NCBI GenBank assembly: GCA_038243605.1 | Contig: JBBSQX010000002.1 | Span: 62,001-126,000, forward strand | From: Terrimesophilobacter sp038243605 | Lineage (GTDB): Bacteria; Actinomycetota; Actinomycetes; Actinomycetales; Microbacteriaceae | Length of the DNA: 64,000 nt | Direction of reading: 5' to 3' | Shown here: piece after piece, positions 1 through 7,522 of the stretch | How the letters are laid out: the number at the start of each line of letters is the position of its first letter | Position numbering within the stretch: position 1 is the first letter of the stretch | Notes under the pieces: model-generated | Seen by the model: only the letters and a program-made list of their open reading frames with translations | Databases searched by the model: none | Told to the model about the DNA's origin: nothing | Position numbers and translations under genes: made by a program

Positions 1-1196
1 CGCTGCTGAAAAAGGCCAAGTGAGTCGAGGTCGCCGTAGTTGAGGTTTCGAAGAGTGGACTCCTGCATCGCGGCGGAAAGAGCGACAACAAGTCCGTAGT
101 CGCTCACACCAAGGGATGTACCCACATCAATAATTGTTCGCGCGTTGGTTGCCATCTCCGCGGTGAGCGGCGTCACCATTGTGCCCACACTCGCTGGCGC
201 ATTCGTGATCTGCGGGATGTCGAGCGCACGCCCGGCGAAAATAGTACTGGAGTGATTCAGCCCGTTTGCATCGAGGATTGCCTGGACGCTGACGCCGAAA
301 GCGACGGCGATGCTCGTGAGGGTATCTCCTGATGTAATCAGGTAGCTCGAACTGTGTGGGCCAGCGGTCGGAGCTTCGAAGATTGGTGTCACATCAGAAA
401 CTGGCGCGATATCCACAACGGGTGGCGCAACAACGGGTGGCGCATCGCCGCTTGGCGCGTCAGCTGGCGGGGCGATTGCGGGTGGTGTGACTGAGTCGGC
501 CTCAGCCGGTTCCGCAGTGCCGGGAATAACGATGGTCTGGCCGGGGTAAATGATGGTCGACCAGCCCAACTGGTTTGCGGTCAGTATTGCCTGGGTCGAG
601 ACGCCGAACCTGCTGGCGATGGCACTGACGGTGTCGCCCTGGGTGATGGTGTATTCGGCCTGCGACGTCGCTGACGGCGTAGCGGTCGCGGGCGGTGCGA
701 TTGTCGAGGTGGGTGCCGCTGGGTTGTTCGTCAGTTGCAGAACCTGCCCTGGAAAGATGAGTGAGTTCCATCCGAGCCCATTGAGCGCGAGTACCGAGGC
801 GGTAGAAAGGCCGTAACTGGAAGCAATCGAGCTGATAGTGTCACCGCTGAGAACGCGGTAGGAAGCGGGGGCAGTTGTCGTGGCGGCAACGGCGGGAGCA
901 CCGAGTGCTGACGTTGCCGGAGTGCCCGATTGTGCTCGTTCATTCGCCGCAGCGTTCATCGCTGTCGCAATGACGTTACGGAGCTGCTCGTTGGAGTCTT
1001 TAGGTTTGTCGTCGTGTTTGAGATTGGTGGTGTCAAGGGGGGCCGTCATGTTGAGGCTCATGGCAATGGTGCCGACTAACACGATGGGCAGAGTGTGCAT
1101 GGCGCCTTTGGCAACCTTGCTCGCCGATTTCGAAACTGCGTGCTGCGCGCGATCGCGGCCACGAGTGGCGCTCTTGCGCGCGAAAAGTTCGGTCAT
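1..1196 (-). CDS. LysM-repeat cell-wall protein, 3' end cut by window edge
   Basis: The minus-strand frame opens at ATG 1196-1194 and runs off the left edge without a stop, giving 398 residues. Residues 1-30 are basic, 33-50 form one hydrophobic membrane or signal segment, and three LysM modules follow at about 113-155, 181-224 and 284-328, each with an SGDT/QGDT start and a PGQ-like end. The last residues (AAMQEST, GDLDSLGLFQQR) match the start of a lytic-transglycosylase-like domain common in secreted actinobacterial proteins, so the missing part is probably catalytic. LysM modules bind peptidoglycan GlcNAc, so it should act at the cell wall. The linker between LysM2 and LysM3 contains a 15-bp repeat. 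GGGGAA lies just before the start. Function beyond wall binding is inferred. Confidence 0.85.
   Translation of the reverse strand, partial: MTELFARKSATRGRDRAQHAVSKSASKVAKGAMHTLPIVLVGTIAMSLNMTAPLDTTNLKHDDKPKDSNEQLRNVIATAMNAAANERAQSGTPATSALGAPAVAATTTAPASYRVLSGDTISSIASSYGLSTASVLALNGLGWNSLIFPGQVLQLTNNPAAPTSTIAPPATATPSATSQAEYTITQGDTVSAIASRFGVSTQAILTANQLGWSTIIYPGQTIVIPGTAEPAEADSVTPPAIAPPADAPSGDAPPVVAPPVVDIAPVSDVTPIFEAPTAGPHSSSYLITSGDTLTSIAVAFGVSVQAILDANGLNHSSTIFAGRALDIPQITNAPASVGTMVTPLTAEMATNARTIIDVGTSLGVSDYGLVVALSAAMQESTLRNLNYGDLDSLGLFQQ
415..489. repeat. 15-bp periodic repeat in LysM linker
   Basis: Two perfect 15-bp copies (acaacgggtggcgca) lie at 415-429 and 430-444, followed by three degenerate units of the same length to 489. 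On the coding (minus) strand they encode a Pro/Ala/Val-rich pentapeptide linker (APPVV type) between LysM2 and LysM3. Confidence 0.7.
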
Positions 1197-1338
1197 GTTT
1201 TTTCCCCAGTCTGACTAGTTCAAAATGACACAGATAGAGGCGCATGTCAATTAGTGTGACTAAAGTGAATTGGGTTAATATGAACGAAACATATCGTGTC
1301 CTCCCACACTCTCGGCACCGATCTGGCACTCTTTAACC

Positions 1339-1698
1339 GTGGAAAAATCGTCAAACTCAGATTCGAGCGAAGATATTCGTTGGCTCACCGTCCCCGACCT
1401 CGTGGATGCTCTCGGCCTTGGTGTCAGCAGAGTGCGCAGCCTCATCGAAGACAGGTCGCTGCTTGCGTCCCGTGTCGACGGAGTGTGGCGTGTTCCCGAA
1501 CTGTTTATTCGTGACGGAGAACCGCTGCCTGAACTCAAGGGAACGCTTATCCTTCTCGCCGACAGCGGGTACTCCGATGACGAAGCCATGCACTGGCTCT
1601 TGAACGACGAACAGAGCTTAGAGACGTCGCCGATCAGTGCGTTACGTGCCGGCCGAAAGGCCGAAGTTCGCCGGGTTGCTCAGGCTTTGGGTTTCTGA
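1339..1698 (+). CDS. Rv2175c-family DNA-binding protein
   Basis: A 119-residue protein starting at GTG 1339. The N-terminal half (WLTVPDLVDALGLGVSRVRSLIEDRSL) reads as a winged helix-turn-helix and the C-terminal half (ELKGTLILLADSGYSDDEAMHWL) matches the C-terminal domain of the Rv2175c family. In Mycobacterium that protein binds DNA and is a substrate of the Ser/Thr kinase PknL; that is family knowledge, not visible here. It is divergent from the LysM gene and convergent with idsA, 15 nt from the idsA stop. The same neighbourhood (Rv2175c, idsA-type synthase, mraZ) occurs in mycobacteria. The regulon is unknown. Confidence 0.85.
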   Translation: MEKSSNSDSSEDIRWLTVPDLVDALGLGVSRVRSLIEDRSLLASRVDGVWRVPELFIRDGEPLPELKGTLILLADSGYSDDEAMHWLLNDEQSLETSPISALRAGRKAEVRRVAQALGF

Positions 1699-1713
1699 CC
1701 GAAAAGGTGCTGG

Positions 1714-2832
1714 TCACGCGCTTCGGCGAATGACGATGTCCGTCAGACCCAGCAGCTCTTCCCGCGCACTCGATGCAATGTCAAGGTCCTGAAGAGAGTC
1801 CGCTGCGCGTGATACCTCGCGACGGATGATGCTCTCGACATCGTCTACCGCACCGCTGTCGCGAAGTGTTTCTTGCAGTAATCGCACTTGCACCTCGCTC
1901 AGGTCTGGATCTCCAAGAAGCTCATCGACGAATCGTCGAGCATTCGACGGCAATTGTGCACGCGCCAACGCCACCAAAACCGTGCGCTTTCCTTCACGCA
2001 GATCATCGCCGGAGGGTTTTCCCGTCACGGAAGAGTCGCCGAACACTCCCAGTACGTCGTCACGAAGCTGATACGCGATCCCAAGCGGCAGCCCAAACGC
2101 ACGCAAGCCTGCCAAGACACTGTCATCGCCGCCACCGAGCGCCGCCCCGATTACCAAGGGCGCTTCAACGCTGTACTTCGCTGATTTATAGACGACTACC
2201 CTATGTGCCCTGCTGAGTTGTTCTGATTCTGGGTGGTTCATCCATGATTGTTCGTCGAGCACATCGAGATACTGTCCGAGCATCACTTCGCTGCGCATCC
2301 GATTGAATTCACGTCGTGCAGTTATTCGTGCCTTTTCTGATGCTGTAAGCGCGAGGGCCTCATCGAAAGCTTCGTCGCTCCAAGCCAGCAGTAAGTCGCC
2401 AAGAAGGGTTGCAGCAGATCGTCCAAAAGTTTCCGCCGAACCGGACCACGTGTTGTCGCGGTGCGTCATTTCGAATCGTCGGTGCACAGAGGGGCCACCA
2501 CGGCGCGTATTGGAGTTATCGATGATGTCGTCGTGAACGAGAGCGGCGGCCTGAAAGAGCTCGAGCGCGACGGCGACCGCCACAATGGCATCCTCTCGAC
2601 CAGGCGAGTCATCAGCGAGCGGATCGAGGGGATCCACGTTCGAGCTCACTGCACGCCAACCCCAATAACAAAACAGGGCTCGGAACCTTTTGCCTCCGCG
2701 CAAGAGGTCGCGTGAGTAGTCGATGAAGGGAGCAAACTCAACACCAATGTGTGCGAGGAGTGGCGCGCGTGCATCGAGAAAGCGATCGATTCCCTCCTGA
2801 ACGAGGTCGACTAACTGCTTACTCTCAGGCAT
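1714..2832 (-). CDS. idsA: polyprenyl (geranylgeranyl-type) diphosphate synthase
   Basis: A 372-residue trans-isoprenyl diphosphate synthase that condenses IPP with allylic diphosphates. The first aspartate-rich motif is DDIID at residues 101-105, preceded by VH and followed by the RRG of the family; the second is RDDVLGVFGD at 257-266. GGKRFR at 47-52 is the conserved IPP-binding region. The product chain length cannot be read from sequence; C20 or longer for quinone, carotenoid or polyprenol synthesis is likely. The start is ATG 2832, only six bases after a TAGGCT -10 element, so the mRNA is probably leaderless. The symbol follows the mycobacterial neighbour and is less sure than the family. 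Confidence 0.88.
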   Translation of the reverse strand: MPESKQLVDLVQEGIDRFLDARAPLLAHIGVEFAPFIDYSRDLLRGGKRFRALFCYWGWRAVSSNVDPLDPLADDSPGREDAIVAVAVALELFQAAALVHDDIIDNSNTRRGGPSVHRRFEMTHRDNTWSGSAETFGRSAATLLGDLLLAWSDEAFDEALALTASEKARITARREFNRMRSEVMLGQYLDVLDEQSWMNHPESEQLSRAHRVVVYKSAKYSVEAPLVIGAALGGGDDSVLAGLRAFGLPLGIAYQLRDDVLGVFGDSSVTGKPSGDDLREGKRTVLVALARAQLPSNARRFVDELLGDPDLSEVQVRLLQETLRDSGAVDDVESIIRREVSRAADSLQDLDIASSAREELLGLTDIVIRRSA

Positions 2833-2838
2833 TCTTAT

Positions 2839-2844
2839 AGCCTA
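2839..2844 (-). promoter_or_regulatory. -10 element for a leaderless idsA mRNA
   Basis: TAGGCT on the minus strand, six bases before ATG 2832. A transcript starting about seven bases after this -10 would begin at or next to the start codon. No Shine-Dalgarno sequence is seen before idsA. Confidence 0.5.
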
Positions 2845-2909
2845 GCCATCCCACTGCGCATACAATGTTGGGTAAGACAGCGTCGATCTCAAACCCGAGA
2901 GGAGTGACC

Positions 2910-3278
2910 ATGCCGCTATCAGAGCAAGAACAGCGCCTCCTAGAAGAGATGGAGCGCAGCCTTTATCAAAGCGATGCCGACTTTGTTGCGACTGTGGGCA
3001 ACCAAAACTCTCGTCCGAATTATCGTTGGATAGTTATTGGCATTCTCGTGGGCATACTCGGGATCGTCGGCATCATCGCCGGAGTTGCTTCTCAGATTCC
3101 GCTGATCGGAATCATTGGCTTCACGGTCATGTTTGTTGGTGTGCTCCTGGCGCTTAAGCGTTCTGTGGTGCCAACGGTGGCACCTACCGACCACACCTCC
3201 AGACCTCGCCAGCGTGCAGGTTTCATGGATCGAATGAACGACCGTTGGGATAAGCGACAGGACGAGCGCGGGCACTAG
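2910..3278 (+). CDS. DUF3040 small membrane protein
   Basis: A 122-residue protein. ATG 2910 is chosen over the upstream in-frame TTG or ATG because GAGAGGAG lies just before it and the family begins MPLSEQEQRLLEEMERSLY. Residues 1-30 are the conserved acidic helix of DUF3040, and two hydrophobic segments at about 46-65 and 68-90 cross the membrane. The C-terminal 30 residues are charged and basic. The function is unknown. The gene sits next to mraZ in many actinobacteria, which suggests but does not prove a link to cell envelope or division. A TACAAT (2862-2867) could serve as its -10 element. Confidence 0.85.
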   Translation: MPLSEQEQRLLEEMERSLYQSDADFVATVGNQNSRPNYRWIVIGILVGILGIVGIIAGVASQIPLIGIIGFTVMFVGVLLALKRSVVPTVAPTDHTSRPRQRAGFMDRMNDRWDKRQDERGH

Positions 3279-3283
3279 ACGGC

Positions 3284-3343
3284 GTGTTGTGAACCGCTGT
3301 GTTGTGAACCGCTTGATTGCGAACCCCCGTGTTGCTCCTCAGT
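3284..3343. repeat. 15-bp tandem repeat after the DUF3040 stop
   Basis: Two perfect copies of gtgttgtgaaccgct at 3284-3298 and 3299-3313 are followed by two diverged 15-bp units ending at 3343. The array begins six bases after the DUF3040 stop codon and lies in no recognised gene. Confidence 0.65.
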
Positions 3344-3421
3344 GCGTTAATCGCTGCGTTTCCAGCCCCTGAGTCGTCGAATCGCTCAGTAGTTCCCTTG
3401 AATTAATGCGTTCTTAGATAG

Positions 3422-3445
3422 GCCGGCGGAGACGTCGGCTTTTTT
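3422..3445 (+). terminator. intrinsic terminator-like hairpin
   Basis: The arms gccggcg (3422-3428) and cgtcggc (3433-3439) pair over seven bases with one G-U, the loop is GAGA, and six T residues follow (3440-3445). It would end transcripts from the DUF3040 gene before the dcw operon. Confidence 0.65.
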
Positions 3446-3446
3446 C

Positions 3447-3464
3447 TTGCCCACATGCGGGCAA
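3447..3464. other. 6-bp inverted repeat
   Basis: TTGCCC at 3447-3452 and GGGCAA at 3459-3464 flank a six-base loop directly after the terminator T-run. It may be a second stem of the terminator region or an operator; nothing decides between these. Confidence 0.35.
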
Positions 3465-3478
3465 AGTGAAGAAGATTC

Positions 3479-3494
3479 CTCCACCATCCTCCAC
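3479..3494 (-). promoter_or_regulatory. two reverse-oriented MraZ-like boxes
   Basis: CTCCAC occurs at 3479-3484 and 3489-3494, exactly 10 bp apart. It is the reverse complement of the GTGGAG boxes that lie before mraZ, with the same spacing. Whether MraZ binds here is inference. Confidence 0.4.
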
Positions 3495-3564
3495 GGTGAA
3501 TTCCCCCTGCCTATCGGGCTGATTCGTGAATAGGGGAAGGAATTTGGCGAAATCTGATTGTTTT

Positions 3565-3590
3565 GTGGTGGTAAGTGGAGTAAAGTGGAG
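3565..3590 (+). promoter_or_regulatory. MraZ operator: three GTGGNG boxes at 10-bp spacing
   Basis: GTGGTG (3565-3570), GTGGAG (3575-3580) and GTGGAG (3585-3590) are direct repeats with a period of exactly 10 bp, about 43 bases before the mraZ start. MraZ proteins are known to bind direct repeats of this type upstream of their own operon. The boxes overlap a possible -10 (TAAAGT 3581-3586), which fits repression. Confidence 0.7.
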
Positions 3591-3632
3591 GCAACCTAAA
3601 TCCGGGCCGGAGAACGAGGGGGAGGACCGCGG

Positions 3633-4064
3633 ATGTTTCTTGGTACCTACGCCCCCAAACTGGACGACAAAGGCCGCATCATCCTCCCCGCGAAGTTCTG
3701 GGATGAACTTGAGGCAGGCATTGTCGTCACTCGCGGTCAGGAGCGTTGCCTCTTTGTGTACAGCACTCGGGAATTCGAAGAGTTGCACGAACGCATTCGC
3801 CAGGCTCCGGTGACCAGTAAGAAGTCACGCGATTACCTGCGACTCTTTCTTTCGGGGGCGCACTCAGAGGTGCCAGACAAGCAGCACAGGGTCACCATCC
3901 CTGCGCTCCTTCGCAGTTATGCCGGATTGGGCCGTGAGCTCACCGTCATTGGTGCAGGCAACCACGCTGAGATCTGGGACACACAGGCGTGGAACGAGTA
4001 CTACGCCGAGCAGGAAGACAGCTTCTCCGAGATCACGGAGGAGGTGATCCCTGGCCTCTTCTAG
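3633..4064 (+). CDS. mraZ: MraZ, transcriptional regulator of the dcw cluster
   Basis: A 143-residue protein with two SpoVT/AbrB-like half-repeats, about 1-70 (MFLGTYAPKLDDKGRIILPAK) and 75-143 (DKQHRVTIPALLR), each with the D-x-K/Q-x-R motif that contacts DNA. MraZ forms a ring-shaped oligomer that binds the boxes before its own gene and usually represses the division and cell-wall operon. The start ATG 3633 has GGGGGAGGA 13 bases upstream, and the N-terminus matches the family exactly. It is the first gene of the dcw cluster; 103 non-coding bases with two hairpins separate it from rsmH. Confidence 0.97.
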   Translation: MFLGTYAPKLDDKGRIILPAKFWDELEAGIVVTRGQERCLFVYSTREFEELHERIRQAPVTSKKSRDYLRLFLSGAHSEVPDKQHRVTIPALLRSYAGLGRELTVIGAGNHAEIWDTQAWNEYYAEQEDSFSEITEEVIPGLF

Positions 4065-4120
4065 CGCCTTGGTCTTGACTCCCCACCGAATCCGCTCCTG
4101 ACACTCTTCCCCAGTGCCAG

Positions 4121-4144
4121 GCCTGATGCGGAGGGGAATCAGGC
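4121..4144 (+). other. hairpin 1 between mraZ and rsmH
   Basis: Perfect 7-bp arms gcctgat (4121-4127) and atcaggc (4138-4144). The ten-base loop contains GGAGGGG, the only strong Shine-Dalgarno-like sequence before rsmH. Confidence 0.5.
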
Positions 4145-4146
4145 TC

Positions 4147-4163
4147 AAGGGGCAAGGCCCCTT
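4147..4163 (+). other. hairpin 2 directly before rsmH
   Basis: Perfect 7-bp arms aaggggc (4147-4153) and gcccctt (4157-4163) with a three-base loop, ending four bases before ATG 4168. It may be a weak attenuator (only three Ts follow) or a stem that hides or positions the rsmH start. Confidence 0.5.
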
Positions 4164-4167
4164 TCAT

Positions 4168-5148
4168 ATGACTGAACAAAAACTCGTTCCGCAGCCAGAT
4201 CCGGCCAGTATTCACACTCCCGTCCTGCTGCAGCGTTCACTAGAGCTACTTGAGCCTGCATTGGGCGTTCCCGGGGCAGTGCTAGTCGACGCCACGCTGG
4301 GAATGGGAGGGCACGCAGAAGCATTCCTCGACCGATTCCCAAAGCTCACTCTTATCGGTATCGACCGTGATCGAGATGCTCTTGCGATCTCTAGTGCACG
4401 ACTGAGTCGATTTGCGTCACGTACTCACCTCGTGCACGCCGTCTACGACGAAATGGGCGACGTCCTCAATAATCTTGGGCACCGCGAGGTGGCGGGAATT
4501 TTCTTCGACCTGGGAGTCTCCTCACTTCAGCTCGACCAGACCGAGCGCGGGTTCTCGTACTCGAAAGACGCACCGCTGGATATGCGCATGGATGCTAGTG
4601 CAGAGCTCACCGCAGAAGACGTGCTTGCGGACTACAGCGAAAGCGACCTTCGACGCATCTTCTATGCCTACGGTGAAGAGAAGCTTGCTCCGCGTTTTGC
4701 TCGCCGCATTGTTCAGGAACGGGCAAAGGCCCGACTCGTCAGCTCTGCTCAACTTGTCACTCTTATTGCCGAGGCGACCCCGGCGGCAGCCCGCAGGGCG
4801 GGTCATCCGGCAAAGCGCGTATTTCAGGCTCTGCGCATCGAAGTTAACCACGAGCTCTCTGTTCTCGAAAGCGCGATTCCGGCCGCCATTGACAAGGTGG
4901 CCGTCGGAGGACGGATTGTTGTTCTCTCGTATCAGTCCCTTGAAGATCGGCTTGTGAAGCACGCCTTCGCCAAGGGATCCTCGTCGAGTGCACCTCGCGG
5001 ACTGCCGGTGGAACTTCCGGAACACCAGCCAACACTGAAGCTGCTCGTGCGTGGTGCGGAGCGAGCAAGCGAGAGCGAAATTGCTGCCAATCCCCGCTCA
5101 GCACCTGTGCGGTTACGCGCTGCTGAACGCGTCAGGCGGCAAGCATGA
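4168..5148 (+). CDS. rsmH: 16S rRNA (cytosine1402-N4)-methyltransferase RsmH
   Basis: A 326-residue SAM-dependent enzyme that N4-methylates C1402 of 16S rRNA in the cytoplasm. HTPVLLQRSLELL at the N-terminus, the SAM motif DATLGMGGHAEAFL (about residues 40-54), FFDLGVSSLQLD and the C-terminal NPRSAPVRLRAAER are hallmarks of MraW/RsmH, and the length is normal. I chose ATG 4168 because family proteins begin just before HTPVL; in-frame GTG 4114 and ATG 4126 would add residues encoded by the two hairpins and lack homology. The stop overlaps the ftsL start (ATGA). Confidence 0.96.
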   Translation: MTEQKLVPQPDPASIHTPVLLQRSLELLEPALGVPGAVLVDATLGMGGHAEAFLDRFPKLTLIGIDRDRDALAISSARLSRFASRTHLVHAVYDEMGDVLNNLGHREVAGIFFDLGVSSLQLDQTERGFSYSKDAPLDMRMDASAELTAEDVLADYSESDLRRIFYAYGEEKLAPRFARRIVQERAKARLVSSAQLVTLIAEATPAAARRAGHPAKRVFQALRIEVNHELSVLESAIPAAIDKVAVGGRIVVLSYQSLEDRLVKHAFAKGSSSSAPRGLPVELPEHQPTLKLLVRGAERASESEIAANPRSAPVRLRAAERVRRQA

Positions 5149-5732
5149 GTGCCCTTCCGCTGAAGCTACCGTACCCATCCCCAGCGGCGTTGCCGCCGCA
5201 ACCACGCAGGCTTGATGTCGTTCCCACACGCGACCAAAAGAAGGCACGACCAAAGTCTTTCTATGCACTCGTGACGGTCGGTGGACTCTTCGCGATCTTG
5301 GTCGCTCAGTTGCTGTTGAGCATTGTCGTGTCAAACGGCGCATACCAAATTTCGTCGCTGCAGCAGGAACAGAAAGAGCTCTCACGGGACCAGCAGTCTC
5401 TGACCGAACAGCTTCATGTTCTTGAATCCCCACAGCACCTTGCTGCCAACGCTGAGCAGCTCGGCATGGTGACGAACTCGAATACTGCATATTTACGATT
5501 GTCTGACGGTGTTGTGCTTGGCAACCCAGCAGCGGCGATCGCCAACGACGTAATCCAACTCGGGGCGGATGGCGGTCCGCTGGTTCAGAATCAGTTGCTT
5601 GCTGGTGTGCCGCTCGCATCAATGACTCCGGTCAGCTCAACTACCGCAGCGGCGGGCGCGCCTCAACCAGCAGTTGCCAACGGCTCTGTAGCCTCAAACG
5701 GTGCAGTACTTCCGTCACCAACTACTCGATGA
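5145..5732 (+). CDS. ftsL: FtsL-like bitopic division protein
   Basis: A 195-residue protein starting in ATGA overlap with rsmH. Residues 1-40 are a Pro-rich basic cytoplasmic tail, 41-63 one transmembrane helix, 66-105 a leucine/glutamine-rich coiled coil (SSLQQEQKELSRDQQSL), and the remainder an Ala/Pro-rich extracytoplasmic tail. The topology and place between rsmH and ftsI identify the actinobacterial FtsL, which partners FtsQ and DivIC in the divisome. Primary sequence is poorly conserved in this family, so the call leans on context. Confidence 0.88.
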   Translation: MSALPLKLPYPSPAALPPQPRRLDVVPTRDQKKARPKSFYALVTVGGLFAILVAQLLLSIVVSNGAYQISSLQQEQKELSRDQQSLTEQLHVLESPQHLAANAEQLGMVTNSNTAYLRLSDGVVLGNPAAAIANDVIQLGADGGPLVQNQLLAGVPLASMTPVSSTTAAAGAPQPAVANGSVASNGAVLPSPTTR

Positions 5733-5757
5733 ATGGTGATCTCAAGGGCGTGAAATT

Positions 5758-7509
5758 GTGAACTATCAGCGAACGACCCGCAGGAGGCTCGCCCTCGCGA
5801 TTCTTGTCACGCTCGCCGTCGTGTCGGTGTTCGTGATCCGACTCGTAGATATCCAGGTTGTTCGGGCTGCTGATTTCAACGTTGAGTCGCTTAACAAGCG
5901 AGCGATTGAGGAACCTATCCCGGCGCCGCGCGGGCAGATCGTTGATGAGAACGGCAAGGTTCTTGCCGACAGCGTCACGCGCTACGACATCACAGCATCG
6001 CCCCGGAATGCGGAACAGTTTTCACGCACGTCGAAGGATGGCAACGAACAGACAGTCAGTGTTCTCGACGCGGTCACTGAGATCGCCACGCTCACTGGTA
6101 CCCAACCGAATGACCTGCTCACCTCGGTGACGGCAGATCCAACGGCCGACTGGGCGATGTTGGTGAAAAGCGTCGATACTGACACTTTCCGAGCGATCAG
6201 GGATCTTCGTATCCCGTGGGTTTATTACGACCCGCGCCCGCATCGTACTTATCCGCTTGGTGCCGTGGGGGGAAACCTTGTCGGATTCGTTGGCACTGAT
6301 GGGCCTCAAAATGCACTCGAATCCACAGCGGATTCCTGCCTGGCAAGTACGAACGGTTCGTCGACGTACGAGCGCGGGGCAGATGGGGTCAGGCTCCCGG
6401 GCAGTACCGTGACGACGGAAGAGGCCATTCCGGGTGGAACCTTGAAGCTGTCGATCGACAGTGATCTTCAGTGGTTCTCGCAACAAGCGGTCGCGGAGCA
6501 AGCAATCGCTATTGGGGCAGAATCTGGCATGGCGGTCGTGGTTCGCGTCAAAGACGCCCACATCATGGCAATGGCCGATTGGCCGGCCGTTGATCCCAAC
6601 AACGTGGATGGCACAGCTGTGCAGTTCTTGGGCTCTCGGGCCTTCAACTACATGTTTGAGCCGGGATCAATTATGAAGGCTCTCACCGCCTCGATGCTGA
6701 TTGATCAGGGTGCGGCCACACCATCTTCTCAAGTTGAGGTTCCCTACCTGTGGTCGACGCCAGACGGTGCTCGGGTTCGTGATGACAGCTACCACGCTGA
6801 CCAACACCTCACCCTCACCGGGGTTCTCGAGCAATCCTCCAACGTCGGCATGTCTAAGTTTGGGTCAAGTATCCCTCAAGATATCCGATACGACTACCTG
6901 CGAAAGTACGGCCTTGGGCAGGAGACGGCTGTCAAGTTTCAGGGAGAGGCAGATGGCCTGCTCGCGGAGAACTGGAATGTTCAGCAGAATTACGACATCA
7001 CCTATGGCCAGGGCGTTTCTGTGACCCTCGCACAAATGGCGAGCGCGCTTCAGGGCCTTGCCAATGGCGGAGTTCGGCTACCTCTGACGTTGGTTCAAGG
7101 TTGCACGAAACCAGACGGAACTGTCGTTGACCAGCCGTCCACTGCCGGAACACGAGTGATCTCTGCTGAGGCCTCCACGACGACAATTCAGATGCTAGAA
7201 AGTGTCGTCACCGGTGGTTGGTTGTCGGATGTTCTCACGGTTCCCGGTTACCGAATAGCAGCCAAGACGGGCACGGCAGAGGTCGCAGCTGGCGGTGTGT
7301 ACACGAATGACACGATCGTTTCCGTTGCCGGAATTGTTCCCGCAGATAACCCCGAGTATGTTGTGATCGCCACGTACGTGAAGCCGCAGACTAAGAAGAC
7401 CTCAGCGGCCGCTGCCCCGACATTCAGTAAGATCGTGAAACAATTATTAAAGACCTACCGGGTGCCGCCGTCGAAGGGCCCAGCCCCCGGCTTCCCGACC
7501 ACCTGGTAA
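5758..7509 (+). CDS. ftsI: septal peptidoglycan transpeptidase FtsI (PBP3 type)
   Basis: A 583-residue class B penicillin-binding protein that cross-links septal peptidoglycan outside the membrane. One N-terminal membrane anchor (11-30) is followed by the dimerisation domain (PAPRGQIVDENG at 56-66). In the transpeptidase domain the acylated serine lies in SIMK (304-307), then SSN (360-362) and KTG (503-505). No PASTA domains follow. The start is GTG 5758, 25 bases after the ftsL stop. It works with FtsW, the glycosyltransferase encoded further down the operon. Confidence 0.96.
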   Translation: MNYQRTTRRRLALAILVTLAVVSVFVIRLVDIQVVRAADFNVESLNKRAIEEPIPAPRGQIVDENGKVLADSVTRYDITASPRNAEQFSRTSKDGNEQTVSVLDAVTEIATLTGTQPNDLLTSVTADPTADWAMLVKSVDTDTFRAIRDLRIPWVYYDPRPHRTYPLGAVGGNLVGFVGTDGPQNALESTADSCLASTNGSSTYERGADGVRLPGSTVTTEEAIPGGTLKLSIDSDLQWFSQQAVAEQAIAIGAESGMAVVVRVKDAHIMAMADWPAVDPNNVDGTAVQFLGSRAFNYMFEPGSIMKALTASMLIDQGAATPSSQVEVPYLWSTPDGARVRDDSYHADQHLTLTGVLEQSSNVGMSKFGSSIPQDIRYDYLRKYGLGQETAVKFQGEADGLLAENWNVQQNYDITYGQGVSVTLAQMASALQGLANGGVRLPLTLVQGCTKPDGTVVDQPSTAGTRVISAEASTTTIQMLESVVTGGWLSDVLTVPGYRIAAKTGTAEVAAGGVYTNDTIVSVAGIVPADNPEYVVIATYVKPQTKKTSAAAAPTFSKIVKQLLKTYRVPPSKGPAPGFPTTW

Positions 7510-7522
7510 GAATGAGGCTGAA

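Larger units (their letters stand above)
3279..3632. other. 354-base regulatory gap before mraZ
   Basis: No gene is seen. In order the gap holds a 15-bp repeat (3284-3343), a terminator-like hairpin (3422-3445), a second hairpin (3447-3464), two reverse-oriented MraZ-like boxes (3479-3494), a possible promoter (TTGTTT 3558-3563, 17-base spacer, TAAAGT 3581-3586) and three forward MraZ boxes (3565-3590) overlapping that promoter. The mraZ leader would be about 40 bases. Confidence 0.6.
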
